Shown here in pieces: positions 25,479 to 35,107 of a DNA stretch of 64,000 nt (its first letter is position 1; each line of letters starts with the position of its first letter). Both the position numbers and the translations under genes were made by a program. The DNA comes from Oscillospiraceae bacterium (GTDB taxonomy: Bacteria; Bacillota; Clostridia; Oscillospirales; CAG-272), in NCBI GenBank assembly GCA_015063845.1, contig SVTJ01000010.1:1-64000 (forward strand), in the 5' to 3' direction. A model generated the notes under the pieces. It worked only from the letters and a program-made list of their open reading frames with translations. It was not told the DNA's origin and made no database searches.

Positions 25479-26915
25479 ATGAAAAGAGCAAGCGGTGTGC
25501 TGATGCACGTTTCCTCTCTTTGGGGAGAATATTCGATAGGTTCGTTTGGCGACGAGGCAAAAAAATTCGTTGATTTTCTCGCCGACGGTGGCTTTACCTA
25601 TTGGCAGGTGCTTCCCTTTTGTATGGCGGACGACCGCAATTCCCCTTATAAATCTTATGCCGCATTCAGCGGAAATCCATTTTTTATCGACTTACCCACA
25701 CTACATAATAAAGGCTTGTTAACTAAGACCGAGCTTGAAAATGCAAAGCAAGCGTCGCCTTATCTTTGCGAGTTTCAAAGACTTGCCGACGAGAGACTGC
25801 CTCTTCTGCGCATCGCCGCGAGCCGTGTGGATACAGACACGCTAAAAGCTGTCAACTCCTTTATGAAAAAGCACCCCGAGCTTGAAAATGCCGCACGCTT
25901 TCTATCTCTTAAGACCGCAAACAACGATGCTCCCTGGTGGGAATGGGCAACGCATACGCCCGACAGCGACGAGCTGTTTTTCTGGCAGTTCCTGCAATAC
26001 GAGTTCTTCACCGAATGGGCAGAGCTCAAGGAATACGCCAACAAAAAGGGCATAAAGATAATCGGAGATATCCCGATATATGTCGCTCACGACAGCGCGG
26101 ACGTATGGGCGAACAGAGAGCAATTTCTCCTTAACGAGGACGGTCACCCAACCTGTGTTGCCGGCGTTCCGCCCGACTATTTCGCAAAGGACGGTCAGCT
26201 TTGGGGCAATCCCCTTTACAATTGGAAACAAATGAAGTCCGACGGCTACGCTTGGTGGTGTCGCCGTATTGAATATATGCTCACGCTTTTTGACGGTGTT
26301 CGCATCGACCACTTCCGCGGACTTGCGTCCTTCTGGAGCGTCCCAGCAAGCGCGAAGACCGCAAAGGAAGGAAAATGGGTCAAGGGACCTGGCAGAGCGT
26401 TTATCGACAAGATACGTTCTGTTGCGGGCGACAAGCTGATAATTGCCGAGGATCTCGGAGACATAACGCCCGACGTCATTAGCCTGCTCAAATACAGTAA
26501 ATTCCCAGGAATGAGAGTTTTTCAGTTTGCATTCCTCGGTGACAGACAATCACCTCATCTTCCGCACAATTATCCGAAGAACTGCATAGCCTACACGGGC
26601 ACGCACGACAACAACACGCTTCTCGGCCACGTATGGGAAGTGACACCCGACAACCGCAAGGAAATGTTCGAATACTGCAACTGCGATCACGACGACTGGA
26701 GCCGAAGCTGTGAGATGATAATAAAGACCATGCTCGCGAGCCACGCAGATACGGTCATATTCCCCATTCAGGATATTCTCGTCTTTGGCGCGGACACAAG
26801 AATGAACACCCCCGGCACATCCGAGAAAAACTGGGCATACCGCATAACCGAGGAACAGCTTAATTCCATTGATAAGCAAAAATACAGCTATCTTAATATG
26901 CTTTACGGCAGATAA
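25479..26915 (+). CDS. malQ: 4-alpha-glucanotransferase (amylomaltase)
   Basis: A 478-residue GH77 enzyme that transfers alpha-1,4-glucan segments in maltodextrin or glycogen metabolism. Characteristic blocks: SPYKSYAAFSGNPFFIDL, GDIPIYVAHDSADVWANRE, GVPPDYFAKDGQLWGNPLYNW, RIDHFRGL with the nucleophilic Asp, AEDLGDITPDV with the acid/base Glu, and TGTHDNNT. Length is typical for the short amylomaltase type. It is cytoplasmic and monocistronic. Confidence 0.95.
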   Translation: MKRASGVLMHVSSLWGEYSIGSFGDEAKKFVDFLADGGFTYWQVLPFCMADDRNSPYKSYAAFSGNPFFIDLPTLHNKGLLTKTELENAKQASPYLCEFQRLADERLPLLRIAASRVDTDTLKAVNSFMKKHPELENAARFLSLKTANNDAPWWEWATHTPDSDELFFWQFLQYEFFTEWAELKEYANKKGIKIIGDIPIYVAHDSADVWANREQFLLNEDGHPTCVAGVPPDYFAKDGQLWGNPLYNWKQMKSDGYAWWCRRIEYMLTLFDGVRIDHFRGLASFWSVPASAKTAKEGKWVKGPGRAFIDKIRSVAGDKLIIAEDLGDITPDVISLLKYSKFPGMRVFQFAFLGDRQSPHLPHNYPKNCIAYTGTHDNNTLLGHVWEVTPDNRKEMFEYCNCDHDDWSRSCEMIIKTMLASHADTVIFPIQDILVFGADTRMNTPGTSEKNWAYRITEEQLNSIDKQKYSYLNMLYGR

Positions 26916-26955
26916 AAAGCAAAGCGTATCTCAAAAGAGATACGCTTTGCTTTTT
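26914..26955. terminator. Bidirectional terminator
   Basis: A 19-bp stem (26914-26932 with 26937-26955), loop AAAA; it overlaps the ends of both convergent genes. Confidence 0.88.
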
Positions 26956-27685
26956 ATTGCTTTTTGATCTGGCGCAGAAACAGCAGCACAGCCGCGACAA
27001 GTATTACTACTGCATAGCCGAGCACCCAGCAAAGGTGCGGCAAAGCGGCAGATACGTCTCCCGCCATCACAGCTCTTTGCATATCGACCGCGTGAACGAA
27101 AGGCAGCATATATGCGATCTTTTTGAAAGCGCCACCCACAAGGTCAAGGTCAAACCAAATGCCCGACAGCCACGCCGAGAGATTTGTCAGAAGCGCGCCG
27201 CATATTCCACCGACCTGCTTATCGTTGAAGACACTTCCGCACAGCAGTCCGAGCCCGATGTACAAAAGCGCGATAGGCACGATAAACACAAGCGAGAGAA
27301 GTATATTTACGCTTATCTTGAGCCCTAATATCATCGCCACTATATAGCACACAACACCCTCTGCTATTGCTATCGGTATCAAGGGAAGCGCATAGCCGAG
27401 TATAAAATCAGCAGATGTCATCGGCGTGGTATAAAGGCGATGTATAAAGCTGCTTTTTCTGTCCTTTGCTATGATAGTCGCTGAAAACAAGGTCATAAAG
27501 GCAAGTCCAAACACCGCGATGCCGGGGGATAGGTGCTGTATTTCAAACATACTTACAGGAATATTCGCCTGAATTGCGCTGAGCAGCAGTAAAAGCACGA
27601 CGGGAAATCCAAAAAGGAAGCAAAGATTTAACGGATCGCGCATGATCTCCTTAAAATTTCGTTTTGCAAAGGTGAGCATTCTCAT
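26954..27685 (-). CDS. ABC-2 type permease
   Basis: A 243-residue membrane subunit with six predicted helices and the ABC-2 pattern (N-terminal RNFKEIMRDPLNLCFLFGFP, then FSATIIAKDRKSSFIHRLYTTPM). It overlaps the ATPase gene by 4 nt (ATGA) and is last in a TetR-ATPase-permease operon. Such pairs export drugs or lipids-linked compounds; the substrate is unknown. Confidence 0.87.
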   Translation of the reverse strand: MRMLTFAKRNFKEIMRDPLNLCFLFGFPVVLLLLLSAIQANIPVSMFEIQHLSPGIAVFGLAFMTLFSATIIAKDRKSSFIHRLYTTPMTSADFILGYALPLIPIAIAEGVVCYIVAMILGLKISVNILLSLVFIVPIALLYIGLGLLCGSVFNDKQVGGICGALLTNLSAWLSGIWFDLDLVGGAFKKIAYMLPFVHAVDMQRAVMAGDVSAALPHLCWVLGYAVVILVAAVLLFLRQIKKQ

Positions 27686-28410
27686 TCTTGTGTCCCCCTT
27701 ACAACTTTAATAAACGCCTTTTCTATGCTGTCCTCTCCCGTCTGCTCTTTTATGCCGCTTGGAGTGTCGCACATAAGAAGCTTTCCGTCCTTCATTATTG
27801 CCAAGCGGTCGGAAAGCGCCTCCGCCTCCTCCATATAATGAGTGGTCAGTATGATAGTCACCTTTCCCTTCAAGGCGCGTATCATATCCCATAGCTCGCT
27901 CCTCGCGATAACGTCAAGTCCGAGTGTCGGCTCATCAAGAAAAAGTATTTTCGGCTCGCTTATAAGTGCCATAGCGATACTAAGTCTTCTCTGCCAGCCA
28001 CCCGACAGCTTGCCCGCTTTTCTCTTTATAACGCTGTCAAGACCGAGAAGAGAGGTAAGCTCGTCTATCTTTTTCTCTCGCTCCTTCTTGTCAAAGCCGT
28101 GAATACCGCAGATAAGCTCAAGATTTTCCTTGACCGAAAGTCCTGCCGCTATGGCGGTCTCCTGCGGGGACACGGCTATGAGCGATTTGACATCGGGAAT
28201 GTCCGTTAGTATGCTTTTTCCAAGCAGATAAGCGTCTCCTTGTGTTGGCGCTGTTAGGCAGGAAAGCATTTTTATAGTCGTTGTCTTGCCCGCTCCGTTC
28301 ACTCCGAGCAGCGAAAACAGCTCGCCTTCATCTATGCTGAGAGACAGCTTGTCGACTGCGACAACGTCTTTATATTTTTTTGTCAGCTCTTTTATTATAA
28401 TTGCGCTCAT
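27682..28410 (-). CDS. ABC transporter ATPase
   Basis: A 242-residue nucleotide-binding subunit. Walker A is GVNGAGKTT, the Q-loop is SPQETA, the signature is LSGGWQRRLSIAMAL (LSGGW instead of LSGGQ), Walker B is ILFLDEPTLGLD and the H-loop is TTHYMEEAE. The start at 28410 is 1 nt after the TetR stop and follows GGGAGAG. It pairs with the downstream ABC-2 permease. Confidence 0.92.
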   Translation of the reverse strand: MSAIIIKELTKKYKDVVAVDKLSLSIDEGELFSLLGVNGAGKTTTIKMLSCLTAPTQGDAYLLGKSILTDIPDVKSLIAVSPQETAIAAGLSVKENLELICGIHGFDKKEREKKIDELTSLLGLDSVIKRKAGKLSGGWQRRLSIAMALISEPKILFLDEPTLGLDVIARSELWDMIRALKGKVTIILTTHYMEEAEALSDRLAIMKDGKLLMCDTPSGIKEQTGEDSIEKAFIKVVRGTQE

Positions 28411-28411
28411 T

Positions 28412-28975
28412 TTAATTCTCTCCCGACAAGTGTCTTGTACGTACACCCTGGTATACGTCTGTAAGCATATCGCTGATAAGCTCCCATTCGAGCGGCAAAA
28501 ACGAGGTAGCGAGCATCGTTCCTATTCCGTGAACGCACGTCCACATTTCAAGATGCATAAGCCTCGCCTTTTCCCACCCGATGCCGTTAGCCTTCATTAT
28601 CATTTCGACGGAAGCGTCAAAATCGGGGCCGTGCGTCAGCTCCTTACCCTCTCTGTCACACATAAACAGCATCTTAAAAAGGTGCTTTTCCTCGCTGGCA
28701 AAGCGGATATACGCCATTCCAAACGACTTATATTGCGGATATTTACCGCTCTCTGTCTCGCGCTTCAAAAAACCGAGATACTCCTCGTAAGCGGCGGCAT
28801 TCACTGCGTCTTGCAGCTCATCCATCGTAGCAAAATTTGAGAACACTGGCTGTGTGGAGCAACCGAGCGCCTTTGCTATGCTTCTTGCGTTCAGCGCATC
28901 CGCTCCGCTCTCTCTGACTATCTCAAGCGCTGTATTTATTATGTCCTCTTTACTTATCCTCACTTTAGGCGGCAT
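28412..28975 (-). CDS. TetR-family regulator of the ABC exporter
   Basis: A 187-residue repressor: N-terminal HTH (DIINTALEIVRESGADALNARSIAKALGCSTQPVFSNF) and a helical ligand domain. The start at 28975 has AAGGAG 5 nt upstream. It is first in the operon with the ABC exporter genes, so it probably autoregulates through the palindrome at 28988-29005 and responds to the exported compound. Confidence 0.9.
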   Translation of the reverse strand: MPPKVRISKEDIINTALEIVRESGADALNARSIAKALGCSTQPVFSNFATMDELQDAVNAAAYEEYLGFLKRETESGKYPQYKSFGMAYIRFASEEKHLFKMLFMCDREGKELTHGPDFDASVEMIMKANGIGWEKARLMHLEMWTCVHGIGTMLATSFLPLEWELISDMLTDVYQGVRTRHLSGEN

Positions 28976-28987
28976 ATTTTCTCCTTT

Positions 28988-29005
28988 ATATATCATATGT
29001 TATAT
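28988..29005. promoter_or_regulatory. Candidate TetR operator
   Basis: ATATATCATATGTTATAT is an 18-bp near-perfect palindrome between the -10 box and the tetR start. Confidence 0.5.
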
Positions 29006-29015
29006 ATCGAATGTT

Positions 29016-29044
29016 ATTTTATCATAAGCAGCTCGACTTGTCAA
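29016..29044 (-). promoter_or_regulatory. Promoter of the tetR-ABC operon
   Basis: TTGACA (29039-29044), 17 bp, TAAAAT (29016-29021) on the minus strand. Confidence 0.8.
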
Positions 29045-29055
29045 TAGCAAAACAA

Positions 29056-29081
29056 AAAATGGAGAAAAATTTCTCCATTTT
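29056..29081 (-). terminator. Terminator of the flavin reductase-proA-phosphodiesterase operon
   Basis: Stem AAAATGGAGAAA with TTTCTCCATTTT; a T-run follows on the minus strand. Confidence 0.8.
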
Positions 29082-29622
29082 ATGCTTTCATATATTCCTC
29101 ACCGTTGTCAAGGCGACGGAAGGAAAACTCTCCGTTTTCATACAGTATAAATCCCTTAGGGGTATTCTCTTTCGGTATAGCCACCGAGCCCGGGTTTATA
29201 TAGAGATTGTTGTTGCCAAACGGCTTCGCCGCACTTACGTGCGTGTGTCCGCAGACCAGCACGTCCCCCGCACGCAGAGGTGGCGGATTATCAAAGCCGT
29301 TTTTGTGACCGTGTGTCAAAAACAGTCTTTTGCTGTCTGCCTCAATAAATGCATACTCCGCGAGCACGGGAAAAGCCAGCACCATCTGGTCGACCTCAGC
29401 TTCGCAGTTGCCTCTCACGCACAAAATGTCGTCCTTTAGTGAGTTGAGAAGCTCTATCACCTTTTTGGGCGCATAGCCTGCGGGCAGGTCGTTTCTCGGA
29501 CCGTGATACAGCAGGTCGCCGAGAAGCACCAAGCGGTCGGCTCTCGCCCATTTGTAATGCTCAACAAGAGATTTTGCCGCGTCAAAATCACCGTGTATGT
29601 CTGATGCTATTATAAGTCTCAT
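29080..29622 (-). CDS. YfcE/MJ0936-type phosphodiesterase
   Basis: A 180-residue metallophosphoesterase. Metal motifs: ASDIHGD, GDLLYHGPRN, VRGNCE, THGHKNGF and CGHTH. These are the five canonical blocks of the calcineurin-like fold. YfcE-type enzymes hydrolyse model phosphodiesters; the natural substrate is unknown. The start overlaps the proA stop by 1 nt (TAATG), so it is translationally coupled and last in the operon. Confidence 0.9.
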   Translation of the reverse strand: MRLIIASDIHGDFDAAKSLVEHYKWARADRLVLLGDLLYHGPRNDLPAGYAPKKVIELLNSLKDDILCVRGNCEAEVDQMVLAFPVLAEYAFIEADSKRLFLTHGHKNGFDNPPPLRAGDVLVCGHTHVSAAKPFGNNNLYINPGSVAIPKENTPKGFILYENGEFSFRRLDNGEEYMKA

Positions 29623-30872
29623 TATCTTACACTTCCGTTTCCGTTTATCAAATACTTTTCCGTGGTAAGCGCGCTAAGTCCCATCGGGCCTCTGACGTGC
29701 AGCTTTTGTGTGGAAATACCTATCTCCGCGCCAAAGCCGAACTCACCGCCGTCGGTAAATCTCGTGGATGCGTTGACGTATACCGCCGCAGAGTTTACCT
29801 CTTTCTGAAATCTTTCAGCGTTTTCTCCGTTCGAGGTAACTATCGCTTCGCTGTGCGCCGTGCTGTGCTTATTTATATGAACTATGGCATCGCTGATGGT
29901 ATCGACCACGCGCACCGCAACGATAAAATCATTATATTCCGTATAATAATCCTCGTCAGTTGCCTCTTTTGCCTCGGGAAGCAAAACACACGTCTTGGCG
30001 CAACCACGTATCTCGACGCTATACTCACTCATAGCCTTCGCGAAGGCAGGCAAAAACTTTGCCGCAACGCTTGCGTGAACGAGCACTGTTTCGATAGCGT
30101 TGCACACCGACGGGCGAGAGCACTTCGCGTTGACAGCTATTTTGACCGCCATATCTATATCCGCGCTGTCGTCAATGTAAAGGTGGCAATTTCCCGCGCC
30201 TGTTTCTATGACGGGAACGGTAGCGTTCTCGGTAACGCTTTTGATAAGTCCCTTACCGCCACGGGGAATAAGCACGTCTATGCTTCCTCTCATGGTCATG
30301 AGCACATTCGCGCTCTCACGCTCGGTATTGGTGATAAGCTCCACGCAATGAGGATCTAAGCCGCAATCGTCCAAAGCGGACTTTATGGTGTCGACCACCG
30401 CCATATTGGTATTTATCGCCTCTTTACCGCCGCGCAGCACCACCGCGTTGCCCGTCTTAAGGCACAGCACCGCCGAATCCACAGTAACGTTTGGGCGAGC
30501 CTCGTAAATAATGCCCACGACACCGAGCGGCACTCTCACTCTTCGTATGGTAAGTCCCGAAGGACGCGTCCACTCCTCGCCCTTACCTATAGGATCGTCA
30601 AGCGCAGCTATATCGCGGATAGAGGCGCATATGGCATCTATTCTCGCCTCGGTCAGTTTAAGTCTGTCGAGCATAGTTGCGGGAACTCCGTTTTTATCCG
30701 CATTTTCAAGGTCAGCCGCATTCGCCGCCATTATCTTATCGGCATCGTTCTTTATCGCATCCGCAATTTTGAGCAGCGCCTCGTTTTTGTTTTCCGTGCT
30801 TGCGAGCGCAAGTGACGTTGCCGCCGCTGCCGCGTTATCGCAGAGCATTTTTACCTCTTCGTATAAAGTCAT
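29622..30872 (-). CDS. proA: Gamma-glutamyl phosphate reductase
   Basis: A 416-residue NADPH-dependent enzyme for the second step of proline synthesis. Blocks seen: PLGVVGIIYEARPNVTVD, LRGGKEA, IPRGGKGLIKSV, ETGAGNCHLYID, KCSRPSVCNAIET with the catalytic Cys, and NASTRFTDGGEFGFGAEIGIST. Length is normal. It sits 2 nt after a flavin reductase gene and is separated from proB, which is unusual because proB and proA commonly form one operon. Confidence 0.96.
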   Translation of the reverse strand: MTLYEEVKMLCDNAAAAATSLALASTENKNEALLKIADAIKNDADKIMAANAADLENADKNGVPATMLDRLKLTEARIDAICASIRDIAALDDPIGKGEEWTRPSGLTIRRVRVPLGVVGIIYEARPNVTVDSAVLCLKTGNAVVLRGGKEAINTNMAVVDTIKSALDDCGLDPHCVELITNTERESANVLMTMRGSIDVLIPRGGKGLIKSVTENATVPVIETGAGNCHLYIDDSADIDMAVKIAVNAKCSRPSVCNAIETVLVHASVAAKFLPAFAKAMSEYSVEIRGCAKTCVLLPEAKEATDEDYYTEYNDFIVAVRVVDTISDAIVHINKHSTAHSEAIVTSNGENAERFQKEVNSAAVYVNASTRFTDGGEFGFGAEIGISTQKLHVRGPMGLSALTTEKYLINGNGSVR

Positions 30873-30874
30873 TT

Positions 30875-31384
30875 TTATTCTCCGTCGTTTTTTGTGTATG
30901 CGCGCTCTATCTCCCAGACGTACATTCTGTGATAGTCGCCGTTTTTATAATTTGAAAGCAAACTCTTGTCAATAAATCCGCTCTCGCAGAGGTCGCCAAC
31001 GTAAAGCTTTTTGCAGATAAGAACAAGTCTTGCCTCGCTTATCACGGGCACGCCGTCCATCTCTTTTGCGCAAAGCCCCGCAAGCATGAGCTTGTCGCAA
31101 TCGCGTCCGCTTTTTGTTCCGCAAATATTCAAAGCTCCTCTATACTGCTCGTCGAGAAAGGCAAGTGACACTCTGTCCTCTGTCTCGGCAAGACCGAACG
31201 TATATCTTTGCGGGCGTATAAATCCAACTGCCACGGGTCTGTTCCAAAGCACGCCCATACAGCCCCAGCTTGCTGTCATTGCATTTGTACGCTCACCGTC
31301 TCTCGCGGTTATGAGCATCCAATCCTTGCCTATAAGCTTGAGCGCATTTTCAAGCTCATACGGCGATACTTCTTTAAAACTCAT
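30875..31384 (-). CDS. Flavin reductase-like FMN-binding protein
   Basis: A 169-residue flavoredoxin/flavin-reductase-fold protein. FMN-contact segments: WMLITARDGERTNAMTASWGCMGVLWNRPVA and YTFGLAETEDRVSLAFL. Related proteins move electrons from NAD(P)H or ferredoxin to small acceptors. It is first in the operon with proA and the phosphodiesterase; no metabolic link is obvious. Confidence 0.83.
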   Translation of the reverse strand: MSFKEVSPYELENALKLIGKDWMLITARDGERTNAMTASWGCMGVLWNRPVAVGFIRPQRYTFGLAETEDRVSLAFLDEQYRGALNICGTKSGRDCDKLMLAGLCAKEMDGVPVISEARLVLICKKLYVGDLCESGFIDKSLLSNYKNGDYHRMYVWEIERAYTKNDGE

Positions 31385-31433
31385 ATATTCTCCCTCCGAA
31401 ATAAAGGTTATATCTACATAAAATTATATATAT

Positions 31434-31462
31434 ATGATAACAAAAAAATGCCTTTCCGTCAA
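31434..31462 (-). promoter_or_regulatory. Promoter of the flavin reductase-proA operon
   Basis: TTGACG (31457-31462), 17 bp, TATCAT (31434-31439) on the minus strand. Confidence 0.55.
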
Positions 31463-31591
31463 GTTTTTGCTCACAAGTTATCAAAATGTTACAAGATATA
31501 TAATAAATATTTAGAGAAAATCAAAAAAATCAATTCAATGCGGTGATATAATTTATTTATTCCCAAAACACCAAACGCGAAAGGCATTACT

Positions 31592-32626
31592 ATGGAAAAG
31601 AATATCAAATTTATAAGAAAGCTCCCCATTCCTATGGACCTTAAGGAGCAGTTCCCTCTCAAGGCTGAATATGCCGCAAAAAAGGTCGAGCGTGACGCTG
31701 AGATAGAAGACATTTTCACGGGCAAGTCGAACAAGCTCGTGCTTGTTATCGGTCCTTGCTCCGCAGATAGAGAGGATGCTGTTCTTGATTATATCAACCG
31801 TCTTGCCTCTGTCCAGGAAAAGGTAAGCGACAAGATACTTATAATACCGAGAATATATACGAACAAGCCCCGTACAACGGGCGACGGCTATAAGGGAATG
31901 CTCCACCAGCCAAACCCCAATGCAGTGGAAGATATGCTTGAGGGCATAATCGCTATCCGCCGTCTTCACACAAAGGCAATCGAGGAAACAGGCTTTTTCT
32001 GTGCCGATGAGATGCTCTATCCCGAAAATTACAGATATCTCTCCGACCTGCTCGCGTACGTTGCTGTCGGAGCTCGCTCCACAGAAAACCAGCAGCACCG
32101 CCTCGTTGCGAGCGGTATAGATATTCCCGTCGGTATGAAAAACCCCACGTGCGGAGACATATCCGTTATGCTAAACTCCATAACCGCAGGTCAGCACCCC
32201 CACACCTTCCTTTACCGTGGCTGGGAATGCGTTTCCTCGGGAAATCCGCTCACTCACGCGATACTCCGCGGATACGTAAACAAGCACGGCGAATCTCTCC
32301 CCAACTACCATTACGAGGATCTTATACATCTCTATGATGAATACCAAAAGAGAAATCTTCAGAATATGGCGGTCATCGTTGACGCAAACCACGCGAACTC
32401 GGGCAAGAAGTACGCAGAGCAAGGCAGAATATGCAAAGAGGTACTTCATGCGTGCCGCCATTCGAGCGAGGTAAAATCCATCGTCAAGGGCTTTATGATA
32501 GAGAGCTATATTGAGGACGGAGCACAGAAGATAGGCGAGGGAGTTTACGGCAAGTCGATAACCGACCCCTGCCTTGGCTGGGCAAAGACCGAACGCCTTA
32601 TCTACGATCTGGCTGAGCTTGTGTAA
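31592..32626 (+). CDS. aroF: DAHP synthase (type I, AroF/G/H-like)
   Basis: A 344-residue 3-deoxy-7-phosphoheptulonate synthase that condenses PEP and erythrose-4-phosphate, the entry to aromatic amino acids. Signatures: LVIGPCSADRED, PRIYTNKPRTTGDGYKGM, GARSTENQQHR, GMKNPTCGD, VIVDANHANSGKK and ESYIEDGAQK. It is the class with a short N-terminal extension that in E. coli binds the feedback amino acid. A TATAAT (31547-31552) precedes it with a weak -35, which allows for an activator. Confidence 0.94.
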   Translation: MEKNIKFIRKLPIPMDLKEQFPLKAEYAAKKVERDAEIEDIFTGKSNKLVLVIGPCSADREDAVLDYINRLASVQEKVSDKILIIPRIYTNKPRTTGDGYKGMLHQPNPNAVEDMLEGIIAIRRLHTKAIEETGFFCADEMLYPENYRYLSDLLAYVAVGARSTENQQHRLVASGIDIPVGMKNPTCGDISVMLNSITAGQHPHTFLYRGWECVSSGNPLTHAILRGYVNKHGESLPNYHYEDLIHLYDEYQKRNLQNMAVIVDANHANSGKKYAEQGRICKEVLHACRHSSEVKSIVKGFMIESYIEDGAQKIGEGVYGKSITDPCLGWAKTERLIYDLAELV

Positions 32627-32634
32627 AACGATAG

Positions 32635-32670
32635 GGAAAACTTCTTTTTACTTGGAAGTTTTCCTTTTTT
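32635..32670 (+). terminator. Terminator of aroF
   Basis: Stem GGAAAACTTC / GAAGTTTTCC with a 10-nt loop and TTTTTT. Confidence 0.85.
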
Positions 32671-32673
32671 ACA

Positions 32674-32702
32674 TTGACAAATCTACCTATTTGGGGTATA
32701 AT
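32674..32702 (+). promoter_or_regulatory. Promoter of the beta-mannosidase gene
   Basis: TTGACA (32674-32679), 17 bp, TATAAT (32697-32702), a near-consensus promoter. Confidence 0.85.
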
Positions 32703-32738
32703 CAAATCAATGAATGACACTAAAAGGAGACGTAAGAA

Positions 32739-35057
32739 ATGAGCGAAAAGATCTTCGCCTTGCCAAAAGCTTGGCGGCTTTATATGGCGCCCAACAAAGA
32801 GGTGGTAAACTCAAGCATCGCCCCCACCACCGCAAAGGAGCTTGAGGGCATTGGATACCCCGCTATCCCCGCGACCGTACCGGGTTGCTTCGAGCTCGAC
32901 CTTATTGCGGCAGGCCTTGCGCCCGACCCCTATTATTCTCAGAATTGTTGGGAATTTCAAAAATATGAAAACAGACATCTGTGGTATACCACCAAGTTTT
33001 CATATGACGCAAAAGTAACTAAGGATACCTTTATCCGCTTTGAAGGCATAGATACTATCGCCGATGTCTATATAAACGGCAAGCTTCTCGGAAGAGTGAA
33101 GAATATGCTCATCTCTCACGAGTTTTGCGCCGACGGATTTTTAAACAAGGGCGAGAACGAGATAGTAGTCCACATAATTCCCGTGACTATTTACGCAAGA
33201 CGCTTCCCTCTCACGGGTAACACCATAGCGCAGAAATACAACGCTTCCGCTCTCCATATCCGCAAGGCGGCGTATATGTACGGCTGGGATATCATGCCTC
33301 GCTTTGTGTCTGGCGGCATTTGGAAGCCTGTCAGCATAGTTCAAAAGCCCGCCGAAAGACTTGACGAGGTATATCTTTACACTCAGGCGCTTTCAAGCAG
33401 CACCCCCGATGCTTACACTCGCGTTTTTTTCTCCTTTAACACCGACGAGGACGACCTTTCCCAGTTCACCGTCGACGTAAGCGGAAAATGCGGAGATTCC
33501 GAATTCAAAAAGAGCTACACGCCTTGGCATACCTATGAGTCACACAGAATAAGAGTTGTGAACGCAAAGCTCTGGTATCCGAGAAATGCAGGTGAGCAGA
33601 ATCTTTATGACGTCACCGTGCGTCTTTTGAAAAACGGAGAGCTGTGCGACGAGAGAACGCTTAAGTTCGGTATAAGGACCGCTGAGCTTATCAGAACGTC
33701 CACCACCGACGAGAACGGCAACGGAGAATTTGTTTTTAAGATAAACGGCAAAAAGATATTCTGTATGGGCACAAACTGGGTACCGCTCGATGCGTTCCCC
33801 TGCCGTCATAAGGACTATCTTGACCGCGGTCTTGAAATGCTCGATGACCTCGGCTGCAATATGGTGCGCTGCTGGGGCGGAAACATCTACGAAGCGGACG
33901 AATTCTACGACTTCTGCGATGAGCACGGTATTCTTGTATGGCAGGACTTCGGCATGGGCTGCGCCGTATATCCGCAGAGCGATGAGTTTGCCGCAAAGAT
34001 CCGTGACGAGGCGATTTGCGTAGTAAAGAGACTTCGCAATCGCGCGTCTATCGTACTTTGGGCAGGCGACAACGAAAATGACCTTTTCGGTGGCAAGCTG
34101 ATAGACCCCAACCAAAACAGACTTACTCGCGAGATACTGCCAAGAGTAATATACGAGCACGACCCCATAAGACCTTACATCCCCTCGTCTCCGTACGTTG
34201 ACGAGGAGGCGTTTGCCACCAAGAAAAAGACCACCGAGGAGCATCTCTGGGGTCCTCGCGACTACTTCAAGGGCAATTTCTACAAAAACAGCGTTTGCCA
34301 TTTCGCTTCGGAAACGGGATACCACGGCTGCCCCTCTCCCTCGTCGGTCAAGAGCTTTATCGCGCCCGACAAGGTTTGGCCGTTTACAGATGAGAGCGGC
34401 ATTCCGAATGACGATTGGATATGTCACGCGGCAGAGATGCAAAAAGGCACTGACGGTCCTTACGCATACCGCATAAATCTTATGGCAAGTCAGGTAAAGA
34501 CGCTCTTTGGGTCAATGCCCGACAGCTTCGACGACTTTGCAAAGCAGAGCCAGATATCTCAGGCAGAGGCAAAGAAGTATTTTATAGAGCGTTTCAGACT
34601 TTCCAAGTGGAGAAGAACTGGTATTCTTTGGTGGAACCTTATAGACGGTTGGCCTCAGTTCTCCGATGCTATCGTTGACTGGTACGGCACAAAGAAGCTT
34701 GCATACCACTATATCAAGCGTTCGCAAGCACCCGTTTGCCTTATGTTTGACGAGCCGCACGACGGCGTTCTCGACCTCTATGCAGTGAACGACACCGCAA
34801 GCGACGCCCATCTGCGCTTCAAGGTAACAAATCTTTCCACGGGTGAGCAAATAGCCGCAGGAGAAGTAGATGCGCTTGCTGACAGCTCACTTATCGCTAC
34901 GACTGTTACCACGCCCGAGAGCGGTATGCTCTATATTGAGTGGGAAGGAGACAAGAGCGGCCGCAACCACTACTCAACGCAAACGCTCGATATCTCCTAC
35001 GAGCAGTATATCAAGGACATCACCGCAGTAGGCTTTGACGAGTTTGAAGGATTTTAA
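32739..35057 (+). CDS. GH2 beta-mannosidase
   Basis: A 772-residue glycosidase with an N-terminal jelly roll, an Ig-like domain and the TIM barrel of GH2. The barrel opens at GTNWVPLDAFPCR and RCWGGNIYEADEFYDFCDEHGILVWQDF, which is typical of beta-mannosidases rather than beta-galactosidases. The likely acid/base is Glu446 (WAGDNEND) and the nucleophile Glu525 (ASETGYHG). No signal peptide, so it acts in the cytoplasm on imported manno-oligosaccharides or chitobiose-linked mannose. It converges on the large SGNH/propeller operon and is the only glycosidase there. Exo-glucosaminidase is a less likely alternative. Confidence 0.85.
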   Translation: MSEKIFALPKAWRLYMAPNKEVVNSSIAPTTAKELEGIGYPAIPATVPGCFELDLIAAGLAPDPYYSQNCWEFQKYENRHLWYTTKFSYDAKVTKDTFIRFEGIDTIADVYINGKLLGRVKNMLISHEFCADGFLNKGENEIVVHIIPVTIYARRFPLTGNTIAQKYNASALHIRKAAYMYGWDIMPRFVSGGIWKPVSIVQKPAERLDEVYLYTQALSSSTPDAYTRVFFSFNTDEDDLSQFTVDVSGKCGDSEFKKSYTPWHTYESHRIRVVNAKLWYPRNAGEQNLYDVTVRLLKNGELCDERTLKFGIRTAELIRTSTTDENGNGEFVFKINGKKIFCMGTNWVPLDAFPCRHKDYLDRGLEMLDDLGCNMVRCWGGNIYEADEFYDFCDEHGILVWQDFGMGCAVYPQSDEFAAKIRDEAICVVKRLRNRASIVLWAGDNENDLFGGKLIDPNQNRLTREILPRVIYEHDPIRPYIPSSPYVDEEAFATKKKTTEEHLWGPRDYFKGNFYKNSVCHFASETGYHGCPSPSSVKSFIAPDKVWPFTDESGIPNDDWICHAAEMQKGTDGPYAYRINLMASQVKTLFGSMPDSFDDFAKQSQISQAEAKKYFIERFRLSKWRRTGILWWNLIDGWPQFSDAIVDWYGTKKLAYHYIKRSQAPVCLMFDEPHDGVLDLYAVNDTASDAHLRFKVTNLSTGEQIAAGEVDALADSSLIATTVTTPESGMLYIEWEGDKSGRNHYSTQTLDISYEQYIKDITAVGFDEFEGF

Positions 35058-35068
35058 ATAACAAAAAA

Positions 35069-35098
35069 GAGGGGACTTTCTTAAAAGAAAGTCCCCTC
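35069..35098. terminator. Bidirectional terminator of the 19-kb operon and the GH2 gene
   Basis: A 14-bp stem (35069-35082 with 35085-35098), with T-runs on both strands. Confidence 0.88.
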
Positions 35099-35107
35099 AA
35101 ATTGTTT